NCBI RefSeq assembly: GCF_030848565.1
Contig: NZ_JAVDDV010000022.1
Location: 1-47,173, forward strand
Reading direction: 5' to 3'
From: Natronolimnohabitans sp. A-GB9
GTDB taxonomy: Archaea > Halobacteriota > Halobacteria > Halobacteriales > Natrialbaceae
DNA: 47,173 bases
A program made the translations under genes and the position numbers. The notes under the pieces were generated by a model. It was given only the letters and a program-made list of their open reading frames with translations. It was not told where the DNA came from and did not search any database. This document shows, piece by piece, positions 33,789 through 42,889 of the stretch (its first letter is position 1; each line of letters begins with the position of its first letter).

Positions 33789-34532
33789 TCACTCGAGTGC
33801 CGTCCGCGCTCGCTGTGCGGTATCTGTTAACAGGTCAACGTCGTCGGTGAACACCTCGACCGCGACGGTACCGTCGAAGCCCGCGAGGTGGTCCGTGACG
33901 ACGCCGTAGTCGATCTCGCCGGCGCCGATCGGGAGGTGGGTGTCGCCGCGGCTGCGGGCGTCGTGGACGTGGAGGTGCGAAACGAGGTCGCCGTACCCCG
34001 AGAGAAATCGATCGACGCCGTCGTTTCCGTCTTCCATATAGGCGTGACCGACATCGAAACAGACGGCCGTCCCCGTCTCGCGGGCGAGATCACCGAGCAC
34101 GGACAGTTGCAGCCCGCGTTTCTGATGGCCGACGTTCTCGACGACGAGTTCGACGCCGGCGTCGGCGGCGGCCGCACCGATCGCCTCGAGCTGGTCGGCA
34201 AAGAGGGGCCGGAGATCCGTGTTATGTGGGTTCCTGGCCGTTCCGTGGAGGACCGCCTTCTGTGCGTCTACGTCGCCGGCCCACTCGAGTAGCCGGGCCA
34301 GGTAGTCGACGATCGCGTCGTTGATCTCCGGGACCGGCGTCACGACGACCTGTTTGAACGGCAAGTGAACACAGAGATCGGCGTCCGCGTCGTCGAGAGT
34401 CGCCTCGAGTCGATCGATGTCGGTCTCGTCGGGATCGCTCCCTTCGGCGATCGAAAGCTCCGCCAGGTCGAAGCCATCGATCGTCTCGTCCAGTCGCTCG
34501 AGCGAGTCGCCGACGGTGAGGCCAACGTCCAT
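33789..34532 (-). CDS. Sugar phosphate isomerase/epimerase-like TIM-barrel protein
   Basis: 247 residues, MDVGLTVGDSLERLDETI. AP-endonuclease-2 fold: CVHLPFKQVVVTPVPE, VLHGTARN, VELVVENVGHQKRG (metal-binding Glu), VCFDVGHAYM (Asp/His), HLHVHDARSRGDTHLPIGAGEIDY (His/Asp), VAVEVFTDD (Glu). The metal site is intact. Substrate unknown. Start at ATG 34532; eight further codons to 34556 are in frame. Confidence 0.8.
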   Translation of the reverse strand: MDVGLTVGDSLERLDETIDGFDLAELSIAEGSDPDETDIDRLEATLDDADADLCVHLPFKQVVVTPVPEINDAIVDYLARLLEWAGDVDAQKAVLHGTARNPHNTDLRPLFADQLEAIGAAAADAGVELVVENVGHQKRGLQLSVLGDLARETGTAVCFDVGHAYMEDGNDGVDRFLSGYGDLVSHLHVHDARSRGDTHLPIGAGEIDYGVVTDHLAGFDGTVAVEVFTDDVDLLTDTAQRARTALE

Positions 34533-34626
34533 ACGGATCGATTCGTCGGCGAACACATAAACCGCGGGGAACGACGGCCTCGAACAGGTCCATCCGAGAG
34601 TATCTTCGGATACCCGTCACTCGTCT

Positions 34627-34634
34627 TTTTTATC
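34627..34634 (+). promoter_or_regulatory. TATA-like box ttttttat
   Basis: About 26 nt ahead of the ATG at 34657; leaderless promoter. Confidence 0.5.
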
Positions 34635-34656
34635 GTCGGTGTCGTAACCACACGGT

Positions 34657-35121
34657 ATGACGGGACTGCGCTGGGTGCAACTCCCCGAAGACGAACGCGC
34701 CGAGTTCCTCGGCAACGGTGGCACCGGCGTGCTCTCCTTTGCAACTGACAGTGGTGACCCACCGGCGTCGCTGCCGGTCTCGTACGGCTATCTCGACGAC
34801 CCCGGTCATTTCTACTTCAAGCTCTCGTTCCCGCCGGGAAGTTCCAAATCGGACGTCGTCGACAGTCCGGCGTCGTTCGTCGTCTTCGGTGAACACGACG
34901 ACACGTTGAAAAGCGTCGTCGCCAAGGGGACACTCGAGGAGCTCACGGAGCTACCGCCGGAGTCGGCCGCGATCCAGCGGATGTGGGCAGTCGACATTCC
35001 GGCGTACGAGATCTTCGACCGACCGAGAGCGGAGATTCCGTTTCACGATTTCCGGCTGGTTCCGGAGACGGTTACCGGTCGGCGAGCGATGGACGACTCG
35101 GAATCGGATTCCGAGTCCTGA
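34657..35121 (+). CDS. Pyridoxamine 5'-phosphate oxidase-like flavin-binding protein
   Basis: 154 residues, third PPOX paralogue. EFLGNGGTGVLSFATDSGDPPASLPVSYGYLD (16-47), FYFKLSFPPGSSKSD, SFVVFGEHDDTLKSVVAKGTLEEL. The C-terminal part DIPAYEIFDRPRAEIPFHDFRLVPETVTGRRA is longer than in the copies at 13647 and 16424. Cofactor and substrate unknown; FMN or F420 is likely. Confidence 0.8.
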   Translation: MTGLRWVQLPEDERAEFLGNGGTGVLSFATDSGDPPASLPVSYGYLDDPGHFYFKLSFPPGSSKSDVVDSPASFVVFGEHDDTLKSVVAKGTLEELTELPPESAAIQRMWAVDIPAYEIFDRPRAEIPFHDFRLVPETVTGRRAMDDSESDSES

Positions 35122-35307
35122 CGGTCACCCGCGACTCCAGTCTGGGCTCACTCCACCCTTCGTCTTCGTGTAGCCGACGACCAGAGCACGGAGTCGGGAC
35201 GGCTCGAACTCGATCGCCGAGAGACACCACGAGCCGCGACGGTCGAATCAGATGGCGTCCGTCGCTGTCGACACGGCAACGATCGTCCTCGACCGCAAAA
35301 AGCCGGT

Positions 35308-35323
35308 ACAGGGAACCGTCTCA
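35308..35323. repeat. Family A right-end fragment
   Basis: TACAGGGAACCGTCTCA-type end, a few bases downstream of the P-ATPase stop (minus strand, 35329-35331). Confidence 0.55.
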
Positions 35324-35328
35324 GTAGC

Positions 35329-38091
35329 TCAGTACCGGTCGAAGAACCGATCCTGGACCTTGACGAAGGCACCCATCAGGATCGAAAACACCGCGACGAC
35401 ACCAGCGATCTGGAGCCAGTGGCCGACCTCGAGTGCGGTGACGCCGAAGAGGACGCTCAGCGGCGTGTACAACACCAGCAACTGGAGCGTGAGCGTGATC
35501 GCGATCGCAAGGACCAGCCACCGGTTGTTAGCGAACAGTCCGAGACCGTACCGCGATCGGATCGCGCCGATACGGGCGATCGCCATGAACACGAACGCGG
35601 TAAACACCATCGTCTGTGCGAGCACCAGATCGCCGACGACCTGGTTGTAGTAGTAAAACAGCGGCAACAACGTGGCCGTGATCAGCACGGCGATGCCACC
35701 GATCGACGACACGATTCGGTCGGTGATGACGCCTTCGTCCGGGGGACGCGGCGGCCGGTCCATGACGTCGTCGGCTTCGGGGTCGACACCAAGTGTCAGC
35801 GCGGGAATGCCGTCGGTGACGACGTTGATCCACAGGAACATGATCGGCGTCATCACCAGCCCCGCACCGGACATAATTCCGGTAAACAACAGGAGGACGT
35901 GTGCGCCGTTGGCCGAGAGGAAGTAGTTGACGAACTTACGAACGTTGTCGAAGATCCGCCGTCCCTGGCGGACGGCGTCGCTGATCGTCGCGAAGTTGTC
36001 GTCGAGCAAGACGATGTCCGACGCCTGTTCGGTCACGTCCGTCCCGCGAACCCCCATTGCGACCCCGACGTCGGCGTTTTTGACCGCCGGGGCGTCGTTG
36101 ACGCCGTCGCCAGTCATCGCCACCGTATGTCCCTGCTCCTGGAGCGTCTTGAGGATCCGTGTCTTGTGATCCGGCGACGTTCGGGCGAAGACGTCGACGT
36201 CCTCGACGACGTCGGCGAGTTCCTCGTCGCTCATTTCCTCGAGTTCGGGTCCGGTGATCACCCGTGCTGACTCGAGACCGATCTCTTTGCCGACCGCTCG
36301 AGCAGTCGTCGCGTTGTCGCCGGTGATCATCACGACCTCGATACCGGCGTTCAGACAGGCCGCGAGCGCGCCACGGACCTCCGGACGCGGTGGATCGAGC
36401 ATCCCCTGGAGGCCGAGAAAGACCATTCCGTCCTCGAGGTCCTCGCTGGCTTCGGCGGGGGCGTCGGGACGGTAGGCAAAGCCCATCACCCGGAGCGCGT
36501 CCTCGGCGAACGACTCGTTTTTCGCCTCGAGTTCCCGTCGGCGATCGGCCGTGAGGTCGACGATTTCGCCGTCGACGTACTCACGATCGCAGCGCTCGAG
36601 GACGACCTCGGGTGCGCCTTTCATGTAGGCGACGCGCCCGCCAGCGGGAGTCTCGTGAAGCGTCGTCATCCGCTTGCGGTCGGACGTGAACTCGACTTCG
36701 CCGATCCGAGGATAGCGGTCGGTCAGTTCGTCGTGATCGAAGCCGGCTTTCTGGGCGGCGACAAACAGCGCGATCTCGGTCGGGTCACCGAGATAGGTAA
36801 GTTCGCCTTCGCCTTCTCCTTCGTCGGCTGCGTCCGCCGTGGCGTCCTCGTCGGTCGGTTCGGCATCCCTGTCTGCCCGCCGTCCGAGCTCGACGTTGTT
36901 ACACAGCATCCCACACCGGACCAACTCTTCGATTCGGTCGGGCTCGATCGCTTCGCCGTCCGCGCGAAACTCGCCCTCGGTGTCGTAGCCAGTCCCAGTC
37001 ACCTCGTAGGTCTCGCGGTTGGCCGCGATCCGGGTGACCGTCATCTCCTCTTCGGTTAGCGTGCCGGTTTTGTCGGTACAGACGACGTCGACCGAACCCA
37101 ATCCCTCGACGATCGGGAGTCGTCGAACGAGCGCGTTCTGGTCGGCCATCCGGCGGGCACCGAGTGCAAGCGACAGGGTAACGACCGCGGGTAGTCCTTC
37201 GGGGACCGCGGAGACGGCCACCGCGACCGCCGTCATGAACACCTGGACGGGTTCGGTGTCGCCGATCACGAGTTCCGTGACGCCGATCACCGTCACGACG
37301 CCCACTACCGCAGCGGCGATGATCTTTCCGAGGCGATCGAGTTCGGTCTGGAACGGCGTTTCGTGCTCCTCGGCTTCCTCGAGCGCGGTCGCGATCCGAC
37401 CGATCTCGGTGTCGGGACCCGTTTCGACGACGACCGCCGTTCCGGAGCCGCGCTCGACGACAGTGTCTTTGTGGATGACGTTCTCGCGCTCGGCGATGGA
37501 AACGTCTCCGTCGATCGTCGCCGGCTGCTTCGAGACGGTAACGCTCTCGCCGGTCAGTGCGGACTCGTCGACGCTCAGATTCGACGCCTCGATCACTCGA
37601 GCGTCCGCGGGGACGACGTCACCGGATTCGACGAAGACTACGTCGCCAGGGACGACCGTCGTGGCGTCGATTTCGGTCTTCTCGCCGTCGCGTCTGGCCA
37701 TCGCGTACGTCGTCGACATCTCCTTTAACGCCTGAATACTCTGTTCGGCGCGAAAGTCCTGAACGAATCCAAACAGCGTGATGAAGACGACGATGCCGGC
37801 GATGACGGCGGCGTCGAGTGTCTCGCCGATCGCAGCCATCACTCCCGCCGCGACGATCAGCACCCAGATGAGGACGGACGTATACTGCTCCAGAAAGATC
37901 CGCAACGGCGACGTACCCTCTTCAGCTTCGACTTCGTTCGGCCCGGTACGTTCCAGGCGCTTGGCAGCCTCGTCCGAGTCGAGCCCCCGCTCGTCGGTCT
38001 CGAGGTCCGCGTACACGTCCTCGAGTGGCTGCGAGTGCCAGTCCTGGTCGGACTCGGGCTCGGTTCGCTCGTATTGTTCTGTCCGTGACAC
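35329..38091 (-). CDS. P-type (IIA, Ca2+-like) cation-transporting ATPase
   Basis: 920 residues. Cation-ATPase N-domain 17-75; TM pairs ~72-110 and ~255-305; actuator TGES (180-183); PEGLPA in M4 (297-302), the calcium/cation type; phosphorylation motif DKTGTLT with Asp340; nucleotide-binding KGAPE; hinge [22 protein letters not shown]-terminal six TMs with [19 protein letters not shown]. An acidic insertion ([17 protein letters not shown]) sits in the N-domain. Resembles CtpF-like pumps found in dormancy regulons; Ca2+ is the likely but unproven ion. Start codon is GTG. Confidence 0.9.
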   Translation of the reverse strand: MSRTEQYERTEPESDQDWHSQPLEDVYADLETDERGLDSDEAAKRLERTGPNEVEAEEGTSPLRIFLEQYTSVLIWVLIVAAGVMAAIGETLDAAVIAGIVVFITLFGFVQDFRAEQSIQALKEMSTTYAMARRDGEKTEIDATTVVPGDVVFVESGDVVPADARVIEASNLSVDESALTGESVTVSKQPATIDGDVSIAERENVIHKDTVVERGSGTAVVVETGPDTEIGRIATALEEAEEHETPFQTELDRLGKIIAAAVVGVVTVIGVTELVIGDTEPVQVFMTAVAVAVSAVPEGLPAVVTLSLALGARRMADQNALVRRLPIVEGLGSVDVVCTDKTGTLTEEEMTVTRIAANRETYEVTGTGYDTEGEFRADGEAIEPDRIEELVRCGMLCNNVELGRRADRDAEPTDEDATADAADEGEGEGELTYLGDPTEIALFVAAQKAGFDHDELTDRYPRIGEVEFTSDRKRMTTLHETPAGGRVAYMKGAPEVVLERCDREYVDGEIVDLTADRRRELEAKNESFAEDALRVMGFAYRPDAPAEASEDLEDGMVFLGLQGMLDPPRPEVRGALAACLNAGIEVVMITGDNATTARAVGKEIGLESARVITGPELEEMSDEELADVVEDVDVFARTSPDHKTRILKTLQEQGHTVAMTGDGVNDAPAVKNADVGVAMGVRGTDVTEQASDIVLLDDNFATISDAVRQGRRIFDNVRKFVNYFLSANGAHVLLLFTGIMSGAGLVMTPIMFLWINVVTDGIPALTLGVDPEADDVMDRPPRPPDEGVITDRIVSSIGGIAVLITATLLPLFYYYNQVVGDLVLAQTMVFTAFVFMAIARIGAIRSRYGLGLFANNRWLVLAIAITLTLQLLVLYTPLSVLFGVTALEVGHWLQIAGVVAVFSILMGAFVKVQDRFFDRY

Positions 38092-38154
38092 GTGTATATC
38101 GTTGGTGACAGTAGCGTAGTACTTAGTCGCAATCCCCGACAGTTGGGAATTGAC

Positions 38155-38237
38155 TCATACGGACCGCTTTCCGTCGGATCCGACACGCGTACAGACGGAT
38201 CTCGACCGTGTCGGGCAACCGGTCCCGCAAACCGTCA
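38155..38237. repeat. Family A palindromic element, diverged
   Basis: TCATACGGACCGCTTTCCGTC ... CCGCAAACCGTCA with the inner repeat GATCCGACACG / CGTGTCGGG. The right TGA (minus strand) is the stop of the DUF35 gene. Confidence 0.75.
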
Positions 38238-38603
38238 GCCGGTCGGCGAGAACGTGACGAGCCAGCCGTCGTCACGCTCCTCGGCGTCGACTGTGACCGT
38301 CTCCCCAGGCTCGACCGAGTCTGCGTCCCGGAGCTGGCCCGTGAGTCGGACGCCCTCGTCGAAGGTCGCGACGACGACCGTATACGGTGTCTCGTCGGCG
38401 TACGCCGGGATCGAACTGAAGATCGTCGTCGACGCCGTCACCGTCGCCGTCTCCGAGAGCGATCGTTCCTCGAACGTCCGCGTTCCACACTCGGGACAGA
38501 CCGAACGTGGCGGCAGGGCCGTCGTCCCACACTCCTCGCAGGCGAGGTAGATCGGGTCGCCGTCGTCGATGCGCTCGGCGAAGTCGATAAACCACTGCTG
38601 CAT
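38235..38603 (-). CDS. DUF35 zinc-ribbon/OB-fold protein, thiolase partner
   Basis: 122 residues, MQQWFIDFAERIDDGDP. Rubredoxin-like zinc ribbon ACEECG...VCPECG (Cys22, Cys25, Cys36, Cys39), then an OB fold (VATFDEGVRLTGQLRDAD). DUF35 proteins bind acyl-CoA and bridge archaeal thiolase with its partner. GTG 38609 and ATG 38603 both overlap or adjoin the thiolase stop (38606-38608), indicating translational coupling. Confidence 0.9.
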   Translation of the reverse strand: MQQWFIDFAERIDDGDPIYLACEECGTTALPPRSVCPECGTRTFEERSLSETATVTASTTIFSSIPAYADETPYTVVVATFDEGVRLTGQLRDADSVEPGETVTVDAEERDDGWLVTFSPTG

Positions 38604-38605
38604 AA

Positions 38606-39769
38606 TCACTCACCTCCCGCCCGCAGGACGTTGACGACGCAACTCGCCCCGCTGCCGCCGACTGTATGCGTGAGTCCGACCGTCGGATCGTCGACCTGGT
38701 TGGGATGACGCCCCTCGAGTTGCTTGGTGATCTCGACGAGCTGGGCGACGCCGGTCGCGCCGACTGGATGGCCCTTCGCCAACAGACCGCCGGAGGTGTT
38801 GACCGGGATTCGGCCATCGACGGCTGTCTCACCCTCGACGGCACCGCGGGCTCCCTCGCCGCGCTCGAAGAAGCCGAGCGACTCGATCGCGAGGATCTCG
38901 GCGATGGTAAAACAGTCGTGGAGTTCGACGACGTCGACGTCGTCAGGCGAGATGCCGGCGCTGTCGTAGGCCTGGTCTGCCGCTCGCTCGGCGGCCCGCG
39001 TCCGTGCGAGATCGGGCCGGTCCTGCAGCGCGAGCGAATCGCTCGACTGACCGCTGCCTTCGAACGAAACCGTCGTCTCGAGGCCGTGTTCCTCGGCGTA
39101 GGCCGCGGAGACGAGCACCGCAGCGCTCGCGCCGTCGGTGATCGGACAGCAGTCCTGGAGGTTCAGCGGGGTCGCGACCGGCGGCGAATCCAACACGTTC
39201 TCGACGTCGGTCTCCTCCAGGCGCTGTGCGATCGGGTTGGTGGTCCCGTTCTCGTAGTTTTTCACTGCGACTGCAGCGAGGTCCTCCTGGTCGGCGTCGA
39301 ACTCGCGCATATAAGCCTGAGCCATCAGCGCGTAGATACCGGGGAAGGTGAGTCCGGCCTCGTTTTCGTACTCGTTGTCCGCGGCGTTTGCCAGTGCGTC
39401 GGTGACCTCACCGAGCCCACTCGCGTGCATCATCTCGACGCCGCCGACGAGTGCAACGTCTGCGTCACCGGCCGCGATCGCCTGGGCGCCCGATCGGGCG
39501 GCCGAACTCGCCGAGGCACAGGCACTCTCCGTACGCATCGACGCAGCCTCCCGTGCACCGATGTAGTCGGCGAGCATCGCACCGACGTGGGCCTGGTCGT
39601 CGGTGAGATCGCCGATGAAGTTGCCGGCGTACAGTTCCTCGATATCGTGGACGGACAGCGAGGCGTCCTCGAGAGCCTCGAGAGCAGCGTCGGTAAACAG
39701 TTCACGGGTCGACGAGTCGGGGTGCTCGCCGAACTCGGTGCTGGCAACGCCAGCGATCTGAACGGTCAT
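38606..39769 (-). CDS. Thiolase (SCP-x/archaeal acetyl-CoA acetyltransferase type)
   Basis: 387 residues. Nucleophile Cys84 in TESACASASSAARSG; DVVELHDCFTIAEI; GGLLAKGHPVGATGVAQ (catalytic His); TVGGSGASCVVNVLR near the C-terminus. Archaeal members condense or cleave acetoacetyl-CoA; with DUF35 they can form a complex with HMG-CoA synthase, which is absent here. Leaderless promoter tattaagc at 39795-39802 (minus strand). Divergent from an SDR gene, suggesting a shared acyl-CoA metabolism. Confidence 0.9.
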   Translation of the reverse strand: MTVQIAGVASTEFGEHPDSSTRELFTDAALEALEDASLSVHDIEELYAGNFIGDLTDDQAHVGAMLADYIGAREAASMRTESACASASSAARSGAQAIAAGDADVALVGGVEMMHASGLGEVTDALANAADNEYENEAGLTFPGIYALMAQAYMREFDADQEDLAAVAVKNYENGTTNPIAQRLEETDVENVLDSPPVATPLNLQDCCPITDGASAAVLVSAAYAEEHGLETTVSFEGSGQSSDSLALQDRPDLARTRAAERAADQAYDSAGISPDDVDVVELHDCFTIAEILAIESLGFFERGEGARGAVEGETAVDGRIPVNTSGGLLAKGHPVGATGVAQLVEITKQLEGRHPNQVDDPTVGLTHTVGGSGASCVVNVLRAGGE

Positions 39770-39794
39770 GCGGCGGTCGCTACCACGATCCGAT

Positions 39795-39850
39795 GCTTAA
39801 TACCCACAGGAACCGGTTACATTTCCGATAGACACTAACTCATTTATACG
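39795..39850. promoter_or_regulatory. Divergent promoter pair, thiolase and SDR
   Basis: tattaagc on the minus strand (39802-39795) about 28 nt from the thiolase ATG (39769), and catttatacg on the plus strand (39841-39850) about 27 nt from the SDR ATG (39873). Confidence 0.55.
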
Positions 39851-39872
39851 GTTTCGGTGTAGGGGGCGGGCG

Positions 39873-40601
39873 ATGCTCGACAATCAGATTGCGATCGTGA
39901 CCGGCGGCGCCGTCGGTATCGGGAAAGCCATCGCTGACCGATTCGTCGAGGACGGCGCGACCGTCGTCATCGCCGACATCGACGAGGACAACGGCGAGTC
40001 GGCCGCAGAGGAGATCGGCTGTCAGTTCAGTCACTGCGATGTCACCGACTACGACCAGGTCGAGACGGTCGTGGAAGAGACCGTCGACGCCCACGGCGGC
40101 CTCGACGTTATGGTGAACAACGCCGGGGTCGCGAGCGTGACCTCCGTCGAGGAGATGGACCTCGAGGAGTGGGAGACCGTGGTCGAAACGAACCTCGACG
40201 GCGTGATGCACGGCACGAAGGCCGCGCTGCCCCACCTCAAGGAGTCCGACGGCTGTATCATCAATCTGGGCTCGATCTACGGGCTCGTCGGCGGGAAAGG
40301 CGCCGCGTCCTACTCGGCCGCCAAAGGCGGCGTCGTCAACTTCACCCAACAGGTCGCGATCGACTACGCCGATCAGGGCGTCCGCGTCAACAGCATCTGT
40401 CCGGGCTTCGTCGAGACGCCGATGACAGAGGACCTGCTCGAGTCCGAACGGTTCTACGACTACCTCGAACGGAAGACGCCGATGGATCGCCACGGCCAAC
40501 CCGAGGAGATCGCACCAATGGCAGCGTTTCTCGCCTCCGACCAGGCGTCGTACATCACCGGCGCGAACATCCCTGTCGACGGCGGCTGGACGGCGTTCTG
40601 A
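39873..40601 (+). CDS. Short-chain dehydrogenase/reductase
   Basis: 242 residues. Rossmann motif TGGAVGIGKAIAD (11-23), NNAG (~86), catalytic Ser/Tyr/Lys in NLGSIYG and YSAAKGG, PGFVETPM, and the C-terminal DGGWTAF of classical FabG-like SDRs. The acidic residue at the end of strand 2 (IADIDEDN) favours NAD(H). Opposite the thiolase, it could be a 3-hydroxyacyl-CoA or acetoacetyl-CoA reductase, but the substrate is not readable from sequence. Confidence 0.88.
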   Translation: MLDNQIAIVTGGAVGIGKAIADRFVEDGATVVIADIDEDNGESAAEEIGCQFSHCDVTDYDQVETVVEETVDAHGGLDVMVNNAGVASVTSVEEMDLEEWETVVETNLDGVMHGTKAALPHLKESDGCIINLGSIYGLVGGKGAASYSAAKGGVVNFTQQVAIDYADQGVRVNSICPGFVETPMTEDLLESERFYDYLERKTPMDRHGQPEEIAPMAAFLASDQASYITGANIPVDGGWTAF

Positions 40602-40619
40602 CGAACGACGGTGGGACAC

Positions 40620-40703
40620 TCGTACGGCCTCCTGTCGTCACTGGCCACCGAGCGCCACACGGGGGCGGCGATCGGCAGGAACTCGGTACAGGGGTCCGTC
40701 TCA
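40620..40703. repeat. Family A palindromic element, core I
   Basis: TCGTACGGCCTCCTGTCGTC ... TACAGGGGTCCGTCTCA; core CACCGAGCGCCACACGGG / GGCGATCGG. The right TGA (minus strand) is the stop codon of the double usp gene. Confidence 0.8.
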
Positions 40704-41570
40704 GTTCGTCGACGACGCTCCTCGGACCAGCGTCACCGGCCGCGTCGATCGGCGCGCGACGCGTTCCGCGACGCTTCCCGTCAGCAGTCGAGCCGTCAGC
40801 GATCGGCCGTGGATCCCCATGACGAGTTGGTCGTATCCGTGTTCGTCGGCGTACGCGCCGATCTCCGTCGCCGGATCGCCGTACGCAGTCGCCGTCTCGA
40901 GGTCGACGCCACGGTCCGCAGCGACGGCCGTCGCTGACTCGAGGATCTCGTCGGCGACCCGCTCGTGGGCCGTCCGGATCTTGTCGAGATAGGTCCCCTC
41001 GACGTCCCCACGGGAGCGGTCGAACGGAAGCGAAATGACGTGAACTGCAGTGTGTGTGCCCTCGGGAAACGTCTCGAGAGCATAGGCGAGTGCGGCTTCG
41101 GCCTGTTCGGAGCCGTCGATCGGGATCAAGATCGTTCCAGGGAGCTTCCGGTCGCGGACGTCCGTCGCCGGCTCGGGGACGACCGTCGTCGTGACGGGCG
41201 AGCGCCGAACGACGGCCTCGCTGACCCGTCCCAGAAACGGGCGGCTCACCGGTGACTCGCCGTGACTCCCGAGGACGATCCCATCGACGTCGTGCTCGGT
41301 CGCAACCGAGAGGATCTCGGTGTGTGGCTTTCCGGTCCGCCGCTCGGTCTCGAGTTCTCGACCGCGGTCGTCGGCCAGATCGACCGCACGCTCGAGTACG
41401 CGATCACCGTCTCGCTCCGGATCGGTCTCGACTCCCCCGCGATGGTCGTGTCTGGGGCCGACGACGTACAACGCGGTCAGTGCCGCGTCCGGAAACGACG
41501 CAAAACAGTACTCGAGGGCGCCCAGAGACGGATCGGTGCCGTCGATCGGAACGAGGACGTGTCGTGACAT
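40701..41570 (-). CDS. Tandem universal stress protein (two Usp domains)
   Basis: 289 residues. First domain ~1-138, MSRHVLVPIDGTDPSLGALEYC, loop GSHGESPVSRPFLGR in which the final Ser is Arg; second domain ~142-285, TILIPIDGSEQAEAALAYA, loop GIHGRSLTARLLTGS. Thus only the second half has a canonical ATP loop. Start at ATG 41570; the frame is open 26 more codons to 41648 but without family similarity. Confidence 0.9.
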   Translation of the reverse strand: MSRHVLVPIDGTDPSLGALEYCFASFPDAALTALYVVGPRHDHRGGVETDPERDGDRVLERAVDLADDRGRELETERRTGKPHTEILSVATEHDVDGIVLGSHGESPVSRPFLGRVSEAVVRRSPVTTTVVPEPATDVRDRKLPGTILIPIDGSEQAEAALAYALETFPEGTHTAVHVISLPFDRSRGDVEGTYLDKIRTAHERVADEILESATAVAADRGVDLETATAYGDPATEIGAYADEHGYDQLVMGIHGRSLTARLLTGSVAERVARRSTRPVTLVRGASSTN

Positions 41571-41702
41571 ACAGCGGCGCTCGTCGGCTGTTCGTCGTCC
41601 GAGAAAATAAAGACGAGCCCCTCGTTCGAATCCACCGCTCGGGGGCACTCGTGGCGTGCCGTTTGGCTCCGTACTTTTGCCCGTTGGTGACGAACGAGGA
41701 GC

Positions 41703-42371
41703 ATGACCCTGTTCGGTGAGTTCCGGTTCGATCTCGACGCGTTTCCGCTCACTCGAACCCTGTCGGAATGCCCCGACGCGGTCGTCGAAATCGAACGCAT
41801 CGTCGTCAGCGAGGGTGTGTTCTCGCCGTATTTCTGGGTCGACAGCCCTCGACTGGACGCGTTCGAGGCGACCGCCGACACGGATCCGTCCCTCGAGGAA
41901 CTCGAGCGAATCGATACGTTCGACGACGAACGACTATATCGCGCACGGTGGACCGACCGCGTCGAAAAGACGGTTCACGGGTTCGTCGAGCCCGGCATCG
42001 TGATTCTCGAGGCGTCGGGCGACGGAACGGGCTGGGAACTCCGGATCCGGTTCGACGGACAGGAACAGCTCACGACGTTTCAGTCGTTTTGCGAGGACCA
42101 CGACATCCAGTTCGTCTTGCAGCGTCTCTACCGCGAGTCACAGTCGATGACGGCGGGACAGTACGGACTCTCCGACAAACAACGGGAGGCGCTCGTGGCC
42201 GCGTGGAACGCCGGCTACTTCGAGACGCCCCGACAAACGACGCTCGAGGAGGTCGCGGAATCGCTCGATATTACACACCAGTCGCTCTCACAGCGATTAC
42301 GACGCGCCCACGACGGACTAATCGCGAACACACTCGTCGTGACACCACCATCGGACGACGAGCCGGCCTGA
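41703..42371 (+). CDS. HTH-10 (bacterio-opsin-activator-like) transcription regulator
   Basis: 222 residues. The N-terminal ~150 residues are a sensor-like alpha/beta domain (RFDLDAFPLTRTL, VEPGIVILEASGDGTGWELRIRFDGQ). C-terminal HTH-10: LSDKQREALVAAWNAGYFETPRQTTLEEVAESLDITHQSLSQRLRRAH (about 162-210), the haloarchaea-specific DNA-binding domain. TATA-like tacttttgcc is ~28 nt upstream. The signal is unknown; it is the best local candidate for controlling the Usp genes, without direct evidence. Confidence 0.88.
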   Translation: MTLFGEFRFDLDAFPLTRTLSECPDAVVEIERIVVSEGVFSPYFWVDSPRLDAFEATADTDPSLEELERIDTFDDERLYRARWTDRVEKTVHGFVEPGIVILEASGDGTGWELRIRFDGQEQLTTFQSFCEDHDIQFVLQRLYRESQSMTAGQYGLSDKQREALVAAWNAGYFETPRQTTLEEVAESLDITHQSLSQRLRRAHDGLIANTLVVTPPSDDEPA

Positions 42372-42387
42372 TCGACGCGGTCAGTTC

Positions 42388-42411
42388 CGTATACCGACTG
42401 CTGTCACCACC
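42388..42411. repeat. Degraded family A half element
   Basis: CCGTATACCGACTGCTGTCAC just downstream of the HTH-10 gene. Confidence 0.5.
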
Positions 42412-42505
42412 CCTCCTCGAGGGAGAGACAGCGCTTTAGGATAAATCGCTGCAAATGAAGCGCGGGTACTGGTGTGTGTTGAATCTAAACACAGTAACGA
42501 CTTCG

Positions 42506-42805
42506 ATGTCAGAGGACGACACCGAGCGGACGACGGGCGAACACGACACAGCGACTGCCGAGTTGGACCGTACCGTTTCGATCGATCGAAACGAGCAACC
42601 GAGCGACGTGGTCGTCATGGCGGTCGCAGCCGAAACCGGACACGATCCCCTCGAGTTGCCGCCGCTTAGCGACACCGTCGACCCGGCTGGGTTGAACGAC
42701 CTGTTCGATTCCGCCGGCGTCCCGGACAGCGTGCTCGTCTCGATGACCTACGCCGGGTACGACGTTCGCGTCAGTCGGCAAACCGTACGCCTCTGCAAGC
42801 AGTGA
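42506..42805 (+). CDS. HalOD1 output-domain protein
   Basis: 99 residues, MSEDDTERTTGEHD. The HalOD1 pattern is visible: PSDVVVMAVAAETGHDPLELPPLSDTVDPAGLNDLFDS (35-72), then VSMTYAGYDVRVSRQTVRL. A small haloarchaeal domain of unknown biochemical role, often linked to signalling proteins. Start at 42506; the frame is open to 42455. Confidence 0.82.
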   Translation: MSEDDTERTTGEHDTATAELDRTVSIDRNEQPSDVVVMAVAAETGHDPLELPPLSDTVDPAGLNDLFDSAGVPDSVLVSMTYAGYDVRVSRQTVRLCKQ

Positions 42806-42858
42806 CCGTCTGAAAGCGGACGGTCGGCGAAGGCGGCGGTGAGCCACTCGAGGTGGAA

Positions 42859-42883
42859 TCTTATATCGATACGCGGTGTATCG
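42859..42883 (+). promoter_or_regulatory. usp promoter: TATA box plus CGATAC-N5-GTATCG dyad
   Basis: TATA cttatat (42860-42866) about 27 nt from the ATG at 42890; perfect 6-bp dyad 42867-42872 / 42878-42883 between it and the start. Confidence 0.5.
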
Positions 42884-42889
42884 GTACGT

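Noticed and set aside
35419-36270. 283-codon plus-strand frame
   Set aside because: Antisense to the P-type ATPase; no family features.
38666-39838. 390-codon plus-strand frame
   Set aside because: Entirely antisense to the thiolase, whose catalytic motifs are intact; a shadow frame of GC-rich DNA.
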